DNA from: Warburgia ugandensis
Lineage: Eukaryota; Streptophyta; Magnoliopsida; Canellales; Canellaceae
Direction: 5' to 3'
Assembly: GCA_035236585.1 (NCBI GenBank)
Contig: CP141127.1
Coordinates: forward strand, 68,553,495-68,617,494
DNA length: 64,000 bases
Under the pieces are notes generated by a model. It searched no databases. It was not told where the DNA came from and saw nothing but the letters and a program-made list of their open reading frames with translations. The position numbers and the translations under genes are program-made. Shown one piece after another: positions 1-10,440 of the stretch. How positions within the stretch are numbered: the stretch's first letter is position 1; the number at the start of each line of letters is the position of its first letter.

Positions 1-1868
1 TCAACTTGTTTTCCATAAGGTTAGAATTTATTGTGTGCCTTTCTTTGTTTGCATGATTTTAGATATAGGTTGCATTGTCTAGCTTCTATCTACCTTAGAC
101 TAGGTAGAAAAAAAAGGCACTCTTTCATTGTATACAAACTTGTTTTCATTAATACAAAGTTTAGTCAACAAAAAGTTAAGAACTTATGAATCAAGTAGAT
201 TTAGAAACACTTGCCAAAAACATGGGCAATGAAGCTAAGGTTTTAAAAGACTATTTCACATCTATATAATTTAACTCCCCATCATGTTTAGAGTTACCTA
301 TAACCAATGTAGAATATTTTGAGTTAAAGTAGGGTGTCATCGAACTTCTGCCAACCTTTTATGGTCTAGATAAAGAAGATCCTTATGACCATGTTAAGGA
401 ATTCCTTGATATATGTGTGTGGCATTTAGATATTGACACTTTTTTTATGACTCTGCTAGGTTGTGGCTATTCCACTTCAAAGGATAAAGTGAAGGCATGG
501 TTGAATTCATTATAAATAAGACCCATTACTATATGGGAGAAATTAGCTAGGAAATTTCTATATAAATACTTTCCAATCCACAAAACCAATGCCTTCCATA
601 GAGAAATTCTAAATTTTTAGCAGAAAGAGGATAAATTATTTTATGAATGCTAGGAAAGGTGGAAAGACCTATTGCTTAAGTGTCCACACCATAGTTTTGA
701 AAAATGGCAACTAATAAAATATTTCTATGAAGGTCTTACCCCTTACCCCAGAGAACCAATGTGCAATTTGATGCCACTAGTGGTGGGACACTCTGGACCA
801 AGAGTGATGTGGAGGCATGGAACTTCTTTGAAAATTTATCTAAGAATTTTCAACAATGAGATTATTATATTAGAATAGATAGATTTTTGCAACCTCAAAG
901 AGAAGGTGGCATATATGAGATAGTGTCCACTCTTAACCTATATAACAAATTAGACAAATTGATAAATAGGATGTTTAAGATTGATAATCTCTTACTAAAT
1001 TAGGAGAAGTTGTGTAGGCTAGAGAATCCACTATGCAACATCCACCAGAGGTTTGTTTAATTTGTTTTAATACAACATAGCTTACGTCTTCATTCTCCTC
1101 CAACTCCATATTCCTTGAAATTTTTTTAAAGCATGTGAATGCACTAAATTCATTCCAAAATACTAGTAATAATCCATATCCTGAGGCATAGATTCCTAGA
1201 TGGGCTAAGCATCCCAATTTTTCATGGTCTTAGAATAATCAAAGGGGTCCACTTGGATTTCCTCCATCTCATCAACCTTTCCGTTGAGCTCTCGTTCCAC
1301 AATAGTAACCAACTTCTCAACAACCATTTCCTCCACAACAAAGGAACACAATCTTTAGAAGAAATCTTGAATTTGTTTATGCAAAGTATAAAAGACTACC
1401 ACAATGATGTTAAACAAACAATGAAGACCCACGCTCAATCTATTGTGCAAATGGAGTACCAAATGGGTCCACTTGTTGCTGCACTTTCTAAGAGGGAATA
1501 AGGAAAGTTTCCTAGTCATCCTATGCCCAACCCTAAAGGCTAGAATAAGATTGGAACAACTTCTAGTGAGAGGATATTTCCTAAATAAACTTAGAAAAAA
1601 ATAGATAATCAGGTTGGTTGGACTAAGGACAATGATATCCCTACAAAGAATAGGAAGAGAAAATAGAAGAAATAGCCACCTCTTACTTCTCCTCACCTTA
1701 ATCCTGAACTATATATATTCCAAAGGCTCCATTTCTTGAAATCTTAAAAATGACTAAGAAGGAGAATAATTTTGAAAAGCCAATAGATGTATTTAAATAT
1801 GTTAACATAAATATTCCGTTGCTTAATGCAATCAAGGACACTCCTTCTTATGCCAAATTTCTAAAACA
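1..1868 (+). mobile_element. Athila-type Ty3/gypsy fragment: gag and start of protease region
   Basis: Plus-strand translation from about 270 to 900 shows the usual Athila-type gag order: a stretch like FELK, a stretch like LPTFYGLDKEDPYDHVKEFL, then AWLNSL, then a stretch like RWKDLLLKCPHH followed by FYEGLTPY. Around 1,160-1,220 there is the NNPY...HPNFSW-like region typical of the gag/zinc-knuckle part, and near 1,690-1,865 the PKAPF...NINIPLLNAIKDTPSYAKF segment that precedes the protease. The same segments recur in the two Athila-type elements at 40-59 kb, so this is the same lineage in opposite orientation. It is broken in many places, has no pol behind it, and its 5' part lies before the window. 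Family assignment is secure; the right boundary is approximate. Confidence 0.8.
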
Positions 1869-2573
1869 TCAAGGACACTCCTTATCTTTCTAGATTTCCA
1901 TATTCTATCTTCCATCTTTATTTCATGCTTTCTCTTTCTTTGGTATTTGAGAATAAAGTAAAAGGAAGAACACCTTCTAATGTTAGTTAAGGACTCTTCT
2001 AGTTTCGAAAGCACGATTGAAGATTTCACTGAGTTTATGGCATGTGGGGTTAAGGGGATAAGAAAATATTGATAGTAGATTAGTGTACTTTGGGTTGAAT
2101 GTAAACGTCTAGACACTTGTTGCATGACAAAACAAGAAGACCATAAATTGGAGTTCAAGCCTGGGAAAGAAGAAGAGGATGTGTAAAGAGACTTATTGAG
2201 TGACGATGAAGGACTCCTATAGTGGCCACTTTAAGGAAGTTTCTTTATTTTCTTTATTTTCCATTTCTTTCTTTATTGTAATATTTGAAATTCAATCTTC
2301 ATTAGTGAAAAAGTTACTTTCTATTTCATAGTTAGTTTACTTTATTTTCTTGCTTTATGTTTGAGTCAATTTCTTTAATTTAGTTTATTTCTTTACTTTG
2401 AATTAATTGTTTAGATTAGTTATTTAGTTTAAAGTTCTCCTTTTCTTCCCTTGTTGACTAGGTTAAAGTAAAGTAACTTAAGATTTAATTAACTCTTGTT
2501 TATCTAAGAGCCCTTGTGGTATGGACTTATATTTGTCAATTCTATACTCCAATAGCACTTGTGGTAATTATTA
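1869..2573. other. AT-rich unassigned stretch, possibly LTR-derived end
   Basis: No convincing coding frame. After about 2,220 it is very T-rich, and 2,505-2,570 (an agagcccttgtgg phrase repeated later as agcacttgtgg) resembles the last part of plant gypsy LTRs just before the primer site. It may be the LTR-end remnant of the element to its left, but no LTR boundary or target duplication could be found. Confidence 0.3.
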
Positions 2574-3058
2574 AGACATGCTAGATAGTATGTTTCTCAT
2601 GATAACATTAGCTATGTTTCTATCAGCTGGGTCTTTTATTGAATTGAAATTTCCACCACACACCCATGCTCCTTGCCAAGCCTCCAAGAAGTTGTTAAGT
2701 TCAAACCACATGAAGTTCTTCTCTGCTTCTTCATTGAGGCCATAGATAGTGGGAACAGTAAGAGCTTTTTCAAAGATGATGATTGAAAATGTTGGAAATT
2801 ATGTGTAGACTTCACTATTTTTAGATAGCATGTCTAATTTTGTTGAGTCCCAATGGAAGAAGGATTCCTCCAAATGATTCAATCACACTTGCAAGAATCC
2901 AGTTGTAAACGATGTGAATTCCAATTCCCTCTGAGTCAAATACACCAGTCTTCTTCTTCTTTTTTTTCTTGTATAGGTATAATTCGTGGCTTCCTTTCTT
3001 TCATTAGCGAACTTAATTAGCATTTTTTATGGGGGTCTCTCATGCCCCTAATGTTCTG
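2574..3058 (-). pseudogene. LINE endonuclease (APE-type) fragment
   Basis: Minus-strand translation gives a nearly complete APE-like endonuclease N-terminal half of a plant L1-type LINE. It starts with NIRGMRDPHKK (3,055), continues to MKERKPRIIPIQEKK (the conserved IQE catalytic region), then VPTIYGLNEEAEKNFMWFEL and WVCGGNFNSIKDPADR; the GGNFN motif is encoded at about 2,643-2,666. This matches the family order N-R-G, QE, YGP, GGDFN. The frame carries stop codons (after HKK, and near 2,830-2,900). The catalytic C-terminal half is missing: the fragment stops abruptly at 2,574 against unrelated sequence. It is probably part of the same minus-strand LINE as the ORF1-like piece at 5,053-5,573, since order and strand agree. 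Confidence 0.65.
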
Positions 3059-5052
3059 TGAAAAAATTTGTTTGATTTAGATTCTCCTTCCTAGATGAAA
3101 AGATTTTATTCTCTCTAACTGAGGATAGTCCAATCTTCTAATTATCATCTTCTTCTTCACTCTTTTTCATGGAGTTTTAATTCATAATCTACCTTTGAAG
3201 ATGGATTAATGTGTGCAAGATCGCCAACTTCATTTTGAATGTTTAACACAATTAGATTACTCAAATTTTAGAAGAAGGGATCTTCCTAGGTTTTATTAAT
3301 GTTCTTTGGGGGGGGGCGGGGGAAGGGAGTGAGAGAGATTATTTTTAGGGATGTTGGTGGAAGGTCAGGTAAATAGGGGGAGGGGGATCCCTATAGTGGA
3401 GGGAATATACTACTCTTTGATGGGAGGGATTGAGGTAAGTTTGGTGTTTTTGGTCCTATTTAATAGGTATGTGGTTTAGATGGAGACCAAATGGATGATA
3501 TATTTTTCTTGAGCATATGAAGTAGAGTTTTTTGTCATAATTGAATTTTAGACTTCTCGTCTGAAGTGGACTGTGGGTACTAAAATGGAGTCATTATGGC
3601 TAGTTGGCTTTTGATTTTGATATTCTTACTTGTAAAAACACTAATATGCATTATGTCAACTTATAAGCCCTTACAAAGGAGATTATTTCCAAGAATATAA
3701 ATTATGAGAAAACATTACTTATGCACCTAAACTTAACCATTTGTCATTAACTATCTAAAATGTATTTTTAAAATGACAATGCCTCCCCTTAACATGCAAA
3801 TGATAAAAATATGTGGAAGGAGAAGAAAAAACCCCATAATTATGAAATTGTAAAGGTGTTTTTGTTATACAACATTGACAAGTGGGATTCTGTGTTAATT
3901 AATGCTATTTTCATTTTGTCCTTTTCCTACTTTAATCTCATGTAGATCACACACCAAAAATCCAAATGGGTAAAAAATTAAAGTCTTTGAGATCCAAATC
4001 TTATATAGAGGAACCATATTAGATGCGACACATCCCCAAAAATCTTCTCCATTGAATGATCATAGACACCATTTTTATGGGACATAGTGCTAAAAACACT
4101 ATTTTATACCTAAAAGTAGTGGAAGGTAGCATAATCCAAATGGATGAGAATTTTGTGGCATACCAATGTAAAAAAACTTAGATTACGAATGATTTTGATC
4201 TCATATTCTCTTTCTAAGTTTTTGTGAGATCTAGCATCATGGTCAACTTTTTGGCCTCTCATTAAGAAATTGGACTCTAATTATAATCCCTGAATTTATA
4301 TAACATTGATTGTGATCCACGTGGTCTCAATCTCACATGGAATAATAATTGCTTCCACCAGATAAATATAACTAAAATCAACAGCTTATTTTTACTAGGA
4401 GAAGCCTAAATGACATTTCATGGATCAAATGACAAGAATGATCACATCATGAAAAAATCATTGGGATGGAATCAATTTGTCATCACGTGTTGAAGCAATA
4501 ATTCATTGGTGTGAAATCTTAATTTCTATACTAAATAAAAATTTCATCATTTGAAGTTTACAACTAAGGAATACTCCTAAAATAATTAAAATGATACAAA
4601 ATTGAAATACTAAAATATTACCAACATTTTTTCTTTAATCGTCTAATTTTATATACTCAATTTTCCTACTTGTATCATTATAATTAATGTATTAAAATTC
4701 AAAAAAAATTTGACAAGTACTTTCCTTAGATTAAGGGTTTAAAGTTATAGGTAAATCTGCCAATTTATACATACTTATAAACTATTAATTAAAGAGGTTA
4801 GTTGGTGTTTTGGTAATTTTCTTGCACCTTAAATTCTTAGGTATTATCCAATTTTCAGGGCTTATCATTTATCCAATTTTCAGGGCTTATCATTTCATAC
4901 AAATTAGATTAAGGTTTTTAAGTAAAAATCCCTTTGATTTTTGAATTTTAAATTTGGATTTATTGCTGACCGGGCAATGAGCAATCTTGACTGTTGGATG
5001 AATTTCTTGAAGAGGCTTAGTGGTTTCTTTCCTCAAGCCAAACTTTTGGTTG
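3059..5052. other. Non-coding stretch between LINE parts
   Basis: No convincing coding frame over about 2 kb. Two things stand out: a G-rich tract at 3,308-3,390 and a perfect 25-bp tandem duplication at 4,846-4,895. If the two minus-strand LINE parts on either side belong together, this is the degenerate interior or foreign filler between ORF1 and the endonuclease. Confidence 0.5.
4846..4895. repeat. 25-bp tandem duplication
   Basis: Two perfect head-to-tail copies of a 25-base unit that begins atccaattttcagggc, at 4,846-4,870 and 4,871-4,895. Probably a simple slippage or repair duplication. Confidence 0.9.
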
Positions 5053-5573
5053 CTACCATGAAGGGGTCTTGGATTCTGGCTTGAATGTAACTCCCTCAAT
5101 GGTGATTAGATCATAATCGACCCATTCAGATGTGAATTGGATCCAAAATATCTGTTCTTGACATTCAATTTCTTCATTATCTAATTGAAGTGTGCCTAAG
5201 GCTTTGATTAGAATTCGGGCATCTCTATTTTTTGCTACAAAAAAATTAGATGCCTCAACTTCTAAAGTATCTCCATACATTTCACCAATGATTTAAAGGG
5301 TGTCTCAGCATTCCACTGAATGCTAGCCTATATATGCCCGAGTGTACAAAGTACTTGCACCACCAAGAATAGATATGTGTGAAAGGCTTGCGTTGAATGT
5401 TTTTCCATTCTTTAAGCGCTATTTTGACTTCCATTTTTCCCATTAATGTACCATCTAGGAGGTTCATATTTTTATCCACATAGCTACTTGGGACTACTAT
5501 AGTGGGAGTATGTTCAATTGGCTTGTAAGGACAGCTTTGCACCATAAGGGCTCTTTGAAGGATTTGGAAATTG
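5053..5573 (-). pseudogene. LINE ORF1-like (DUF4283-type) fragment
   Basis: Two minus-strand open stretches in different frames (5,282-5,545 and 5,053-5,280) read together like the DUF4283-type domain of plant LINE ORF1 proteins. The first has LLDGTLMGKMEVKIALKEW. The second has MYGDTLEVEASNFFVAKNRDARILIKA, resembling the family pattern of a G-x-x-E-V-D core followed by an R-x-D-A-R-I-L-V strand and then a V-x-I-E-G-V-x-F strand. A frameshift near 5,280 separates them. The upstream end is cut at 5,573 by the inserted plus-strand LINE; possible upstream coding resumes at 10,032. The assignment rests on pattern memory only; no CCHC knuckle was seen. Alternative: an unrelated decayed open frame. 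Confidence 0.45.
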
Positions 5574-5584
5574 GATTACTTCTC
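5574..5584. repeat. Left target-site duplication of plus-strand LINE
   Basis: GATTACTTCTC, repeated exactly at 10,021-10,031, brackets the LINE. An 11-bp direct repeat is in the range expected of target-primed LINE insertion. Confidence 0.85.
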
Positions 5585-6022
5585 CTTTCTAGAACAGAAG
5601 GGTAAGGACTTAGACCATATTAGGTGCATTAGAAGTGATGATCAAAGGGTACTAGTCAAAGAGGACGAGATCAAACAAAGGTGGGAAACTTACTTTAAAA
5701 AATTGTTAAATGATAGTGGCTCTTAGAATATAGGGATTGAAAATACTATAAAACTAAATAACATTGGACATTATAGATATGAAGGTAGGATTAGAATACC
5801 TAAATTGAAAGAGGCCTTGAAAAGAATGAAATCAAGAAAGGCCATAGGTCTGATAGTACATCAATAGAGGTTTACGAGGATATGGGAGATATTGGAGTAG
5901 TTTGATTGACAAAGTTGTTTAACAAGATTATAAAAGTAAAGAAAATGCCAAATGAATGGAGGAAAAGCTCTATTCTACCAACTTATAAGAATAAAGGAGA
6001 CATACAAAGCTACACTAATTAT

Positions 6023-6027
6023 CAAGA
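6023..6027. repeat. Target-site duplication of solo LTR D1, left
   Basis: CAAGA, repeated at 8,763-8,767 immediately after the LTR: the 5-bp duplication expected of LTR retrotransposon integration. Confidence 0.9.
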
Positions 6028-6453
6028 TGTAATGACTCCAATTTTGTAATATTGAAATTCCAAGTTTAGCAATGAAAAGTTCAGTTTTAAAGATAAGGGC
6101 ATTTTAGTCATTTCACTAGTTTCCTTGACTAAACCCAGGAATTTGGTCCTAAAAGTGGTTCCATTAGATGCATCTTGGAAAAGGAATCCAACGAGACCAA
6201 AATCACCCAAAACGGAGTTAAAATGAGCAAGATATGGCCCTTTGAAGTTCAGGGGCAAAATTATAAATTTCACAAAAAACGACTTAACCTGAAAAACATA
6301 GGTGCCCGTTTTGATACGGGCACCCTGTCGTCTTCAACCTCCTAGAGGCTTCTGGAATGGCGGTGTTTCAAGGAGAAACCACCGCCATTCTGGAGGTTCC
6401 TCCACCTCCATTCAAAGGCGGTTAGAACCCCTCCAGAACCCTCTTTAAAAGCC

Positions 6454-6463
6454 CTATAAATAG
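6454..6463 (+). promoter_or_regulatory. TATA box of LTR D1
   Basis: CTATAAATAG, 427 bp into the LTR, in the sense orientation. The same motif is at the equivalent place in the inverted copy (18,486-18,495). Transcription would be expected to begin about 30 bp downstream, near the first ATG at 6,482. Confidence 0.7.
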
Positions 6464-6481
6464 AGCTCTTGGGTGCCTCTA

Positions 6482-6829
6482 ATGGCAGCCCAAGACCTTG
6501 GAGAAAACCCATCGCGGAGCAGTGACCAAGAGGGGAAAACGTGGAGAGAAAACCAGCCACAAAGGAGGTACGCTCAAAAACTCCCCAAACCCATCTCACC
6601 CATAGTCCTAGGCTCAATTCCCATAAGTTTTTGCATGAAAAACCATGCAAAATGGAGCCTGGGAGAGCCACCAAGGACCCTGGGACGTCCCCAGGGCCGC
6701 ACTGGTTCGACAGGGTCAAACCAGGGTGTCCTGAGGATGTCCCGGTCTCCCAGACGACACAGACGTTCCAAACGGAACGTGACGCGTCGGAAGGAAACCA
6801 ACGGGCGCGTCCGGGGACGCACCTGCTAA
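6482..6829 (+). other. Sense open frame in the LTR D1 leader
   Basis: 115 codons from the first ATG after the TATA box, beginning MAAQDLGENPSRSSDQEGK and becoming strongly basic (SRSPRRHRRSKRNVTRRK) near the end. The D2 copy keeps the first 58 residues or so with similar sequence (18,294-18,467). It overlaps the antisense frame. No known domain; it could be chance openness of GC-rich DNA or a leader ORF. Confidence 0.25.
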
Positions 6830-8135
6830 AGGGACAAATGGGCGGAGATGTCGCGTGCGTCTGCAGACGCGCCCGCTGAGGCCCACGCCGCAAACGCACA
6901 GTGCGCTAGCGCACGTCGACCTTTTTGTTACTTAAGGAAGCAGGGTGCACGTCGCAGACGCGCAGCGCCCTAGCATTCCATTTTTTTGTCTTTAAGACTT
7001 TATGTACATACAATACTAAAATGCTTATAACTTGAGATCGAGAGCTCCGATTGAAGCGCCGCAAAAGGCGTTGTGTCTGTATCAACGATGTGGACACATA
7101 CAAACCATAAAATCTTTGATCAAGGCCCAATAAAAGTAGGTCATGACCCTTAGAATAGGATGGTGGCGCGTGACCATTAGAACTTTGAAAAACTGAGGAT
7201 ACCAAGGCCCAATTAGGACCTTAGGACACCCATAGGCATAGGGATGGACCCCTAATGGCTAAGTAATAAGACCCAACTGCTCTAAACCCATAAAAGATAG
7301 GCTAAACTAACCTTGAGTCCCCAAACCATGTTCAGGAGCGTACGAGGACAAGAGGGTTAACGTGACCTAGTCAGGTAGGTGCTCTATCACTATTAGATTC
7401 TTTTAAAAGAGCTATTGTTATTTTGAGAACATATGTTTTAGATATATGACTTGATTTGCATGAATTAATGCAGCATGCATGTTAAATGCTTTGTACATAA
7501 CCATGTTTTGAAATGACTGCATATACATTATGCACATATATGTGTTGCAAAAAAGTGCATGCATTGCATGATTTAAGTACTTGTAAAGATTGCATGTCCT
7601 TGAGGGTTGCCAAAAGACGCTGAAGTGCCGAGGGCCAGGCAGTTGTGAGGGACCCAAAAGAGGACAAGTTTTAACAAAAGGTTTTGACTTATCTTATGTG
7701 ATTTGGGCAAGTAAGCCCGTGGGTGCTATGCCAAGGGGTTTGGGTTGGCCACCCGGCCTCTACCACTAATAGGTGGATGGGTACCACGCCCAAAAAGAGG
7801 CAAGTCCCTACGTCGACTGCATGTGGTACAGGGGGCTACCACTGGTGTCACGGCACTGGGTTGATGTGTCATAGGCCCCGTGGAGGCTATGATCGAGTGT
7901 CCTCAGGTACCCGGGGACCACACGGCGAGGAGGTCGTGGGCATAGTGGACCCTATGGTTTGATGAGTTATGTGCATTTCATATAGCATGATATGAGGTTG
8001 GTCAACCATACCATACTAGAGGTCCATGAGTTGGACTCCATGAAGCATCTATTGCATATCATGATGTCTTCACATATATATATATATATATATGATACTT
8101 TCAATTTTGAGTTATGTGATCTCTTAAGTCATGAG

Positions 8136-8336
8136 AATTTCAGTTGATTATGGATTCTTATACTGATATTGTACTCGAGTATTCAAACATACGCATATTT
8201 TGAATTTCAGTTGATTATGGATTCTTATACTGATATTGAACTCGAGTATTCAAACATACGCATGTTTTGAATTTCAGTTGATTATGGATTCTTATACTGA
8301 TATTGAACTCGAGTATTCAAACATACGCATGTTTTG
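8136..8336 (+). repeat. 67-bp unit in three tandem copies inside LTR D1
   Basis: Units start at 8,136, 8,203 and 8,270, each beginning aatttcagttgattatgg, nearly identical. The inverted D2 copy has only one, so the array expanded after the two copies separated. Confidence 0.9.
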
Positions 8337-8399
8337 AATGAGCATATGATTTTGAAACATCTCATGCATTTATAAAACTAGTAGTGATAGGCTCCTACT

Positions 8400-8416
8400 G
8401 AGTATATTATATACTC
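8400..8416 (+). promoter_or_regulatory. Conserved palindrome in LTR D1 (RNA hairpin candidate)
   Basis: GAGTATAT-T-ATATACTC forms a perfect 8-bp inverted repeat with one central base, followed by ACCC. Versions occur in D2 (16,585-16,601, one arm mismatch) and in E (35,487-35,506, longer loop). Position near the downstream end of the LTR suggests a role in RNA 3'-end formation or structure, which is inference. Confidence 0.5.
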
Positions 8417-8762
8417 ACCCAATCCTCAACATTTTTCAGATACAAAGTAAATACTTAAGGGCAAGGGACATTTGTACTAGGAGACACAGGCTAAGTACAA
8501 GTAAGTAAACCCCTATCTTATCTTTCAATGTTACTTGATTGTAGTTACTCTCTAATAGTCAATGTGACTAACACTTTCTTGGGAATGATATTGATTTAAA
8601 CTTTGCCATGGCTAAATTATTGGAGAATGTGTTTTCACACTCGGGGTTTTTATGAAAGATTGTTTTCTAAAAGAAAAAGATTTTCATGCATCTCATACTT
8701 ATAAAACAAGAGATCTCGCCTTTTTATCAAAATTGCATCATATAAAAACCTGGGTCGTGACA

Positions 8763-8767
8763 CAAGA
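8763..8767. repeat. Target-site duplication of solo LTR D1, right
   Basis: CAAGA, identical to 6,023-6,027. Confidence 0.9.
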
Positions 8768-10020
8768 GACCAAACTTATGAGCCACACTATGAAACTGTT
8801 TGAAAGAGTGATTGAGAGGAGGCTACAACATGAAACAAGTATATCAGAGAACTAGTTTGGTTTCATGCCTAGGAGATCTACCATGAAAACTATTTTCTTA
8901 CTAAGGCAATTACTAGAGAAATATAGGGAAAGGAGAAAAGACCTCCACATGGTCTTTATTGACTTAAAGAAAGCTTATGATAGAGTCCCTAGAGTGTTAA
9001 TATGGAGAGTGTTGGGCTAGAAAACGATTTTGTGGTGGTATATAGACATAATTAAAGATATGTATGAGGGAGAACAAATGTTAAGACCACTAATGGTGAG
9101 ACCGGTGATTTTCTTGTCACTGTAGGATTATATCAAGGATTAGCATTGAGCCCATACCTTTTTACATTACTTATGGATGAGCTAACAAAACATTTACATG
9201 AGGAGATTCCATGGTGCATGCTATTTGCAGATGATATAGTCTTGTCTAACTAGACAAGGGCAGGCATAAATACAAAGCTAGAGTCATGGAGAGAAGCATT
9301 AGAATATAATGAATTTAAAATTAGCTGAAATAAGATAGAATATATGAAATGCAATTTTTGCAAGGAGAGGAGTAGGAGTGGAACACCAGTTAAGATTGAT
9401 AACTAAGAAGTCCCCATAAAAGACCATTTTCAGTACTTAAAATCAATGATTCATGAGAGTGGAGAGATTGAGAGGGAGGTTACCTAGAGTATCCAAGCAA
9501 GTTGGAACAAATGGAGATGTGCTTTTAGAGCTTTTTTGTGATCAGCGGGTGCACTCAAACTAAAAGAAAAATTCTATAGGATGGTCATAAGGCTGGCCAT
9601 GCTCTTTGGATTAAAGTGTTGGACAGTTAAGGAAAATCATATTTATAGGATGAGCATCGCGAAAATGAGGATGTTGAGATAGATGAGTGGCAAGAGAAGA
9701 AAGGATAAAATTAGAAATGAAAACATTAGAAGAAACTTAGGGGTAACATCAATGGGTAACAAGATGAGGGAGATTAGACTTAGATGGTTTGGATATGTCC
9801 AAAGGAGACCAAAAACAGCACTGGTTAGAAGGAGTGAGGTAATGTAAGTATAAGATTCTAAAAAGGCAAGGGAAAGACCCAAAAGAATGTGGATAGAAGT
9901 GGTGGAAAAAGATTTAAAAACTTTGAGATTAAATGAAGCCATGGTACTTAATAGAGAGGAATGGAAGAATAAGATTCATGTGGCGGCCCCTAATTAGGAC
10001 AAAGTCTTGATGATGATGAT

Positions 10021-10031
10021 GATTACTTCTC
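10021..10031. repeat. Right target-site duplication of plus-strand LINE
   Basis: GATTACTTCTC, directly after the GAT-repeat tail of the LINE and identical to 5,574-5,584. Confidence 0.85.
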
Positions 10032-10037
10032 ATCCCG

Positions 10038-10403
10038 CTAATGGATTTCATTTGCTTTCTCATGTTTTTTGATGTTGAGGTGCTCTCTTAGATCACTTCT
10101 TTTAGCGTTTAGATGCTCTCTCTGATCATTTGTTGCAATTGCTTGGACTCGGGAAAGCTTCTCACATCGTGCATGTACATCTTCACTGTATTGTCCGTTT
10201 TGGTAACCCACGTCTTTGGGGTTATTCCATTTTTCTGGTATTACTTCTCTGTCCAGCCTTCATCACATTTTGGTGCGGTTCCAGCATAGCACTTTTCTCG
10301 AAGTTACAACACTTACATGAGGAGCACATCTAGTTTGTTGCGTTTCCTTGTCTTCTTCGTCTTCTTCCATAGCCTTAGATAGTTGTATAACCCTTTTTGA
10401 CAT
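10038..10403 (-). pseudogene. Coding-like open stretch, function unknown
   Basis: From an ATG at 10,403 the minus strand reads MSKRVIQLSKAMEEDEEDKE and onward to a TAG at 10,038, broken only by two adjacent stops (10,260-10,265). Composition is charged and hydrophilic, with REHLNAKRSDLREHLNIKK suggesting a helical repeat. The base composition is richer in G+C than its surroundings. It lies just upstream, on the minus strand, of the point where the plus-strand LINE split the DUF4283-like piece ending at 5,573, so it could be the N-terminal part of that LINE's ORF1. It could equally be an unrelated exon remnant. I do not recognise the protein. Confidence 0.3.
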
Positions 10404-10440
10404 TTTCTTCTCCCATGTGTATTTGCTCTCTGTTTGTTGA

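Larger units (their letters stand above)
6342..6899 (-). other. 185-codon open frame antisense to solo LTR D1
   Basis: Open frame on the strand opposite to the LTR, across the GC-rich leader. Its C-terminal 100 residues (for example LSLGLWVRWVWGVFERT and LEAPKSSIYRAFKEGSGG) are closely matched by the antisense frame of the other D-family LTR at 18,044-18,592; the N-terminal parts differ. No domain is recognised, and GC-rich DNA has few chance stops, so this is recorded as an observation, not as a gene. Confidence 0.3.
6028..8762 (+). mobile_element. Solo LTR D1 (Tekay/Del-like Ty3/gypsy), 2.7 kb
   Basis: It begins TGTAATGACTCC and ends GGTCGTGACA, the TG...CA ends of an LTR, with CAAGA duplications on both sides and no interior domain: the product of recombination between two LTRs. 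It lies inside the RT of the plus-strand LINE. Parts visible are a TATA box at 6,454-6,463, a GC-rich CpG-containing core at about 6,660-6,960 in otherwise AT-rich DNA, a triplicated 67-bp unit at 8,136-8,336, and a near-perfect palindrome at 8,400-8,416. A second copy lies inverted at 16,237-18,879, and its start resembles the C-family LTR start. Family placement follows from that resemblance and from element C; no internal region is available. Confidence 0.9.
5585..10020 (+). mobile_element. 5'-truncated L1-type LINE (RT and C-terminus), interrupted by a solo LTR
   Basis: Starting at 5,585, the plus-strand translation has a piece like GKDLDHIRCI...EIKQRWETYFKKLLND, then EWRKSSILPTYKNKGDIQSY up to 6,022. 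After the solo LTR it continues with [43 protein letters not shown] (about 8,950-8,993), GLYQGLALSPYLF and the catalytic MLFADDIVLS (9,218-9,247). The C-terminal [11 protein letters not shown]-type end follows, and the element closes with a short GAT repeat. This is the standard plant L1-type RT order. ORF1 and the endonuclease are absent, the usual 5' truncation. Several stop codons and frameshifts occur (for example TAG after EN at 8,851, TAG at 9,019 and 9,253), so it is inactive. The 11-bp duplications define both ends precisely. Confidence 0.9.

Noticed and set aside
672-878. 68-residue open frame as a gene
   Set aside because: It is one piece of an Athila-type gag fossil.
8136-8336. CRISPR-like array
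   Set aside because: Units are directly adjacent without spacers, in plant LTR DNA.
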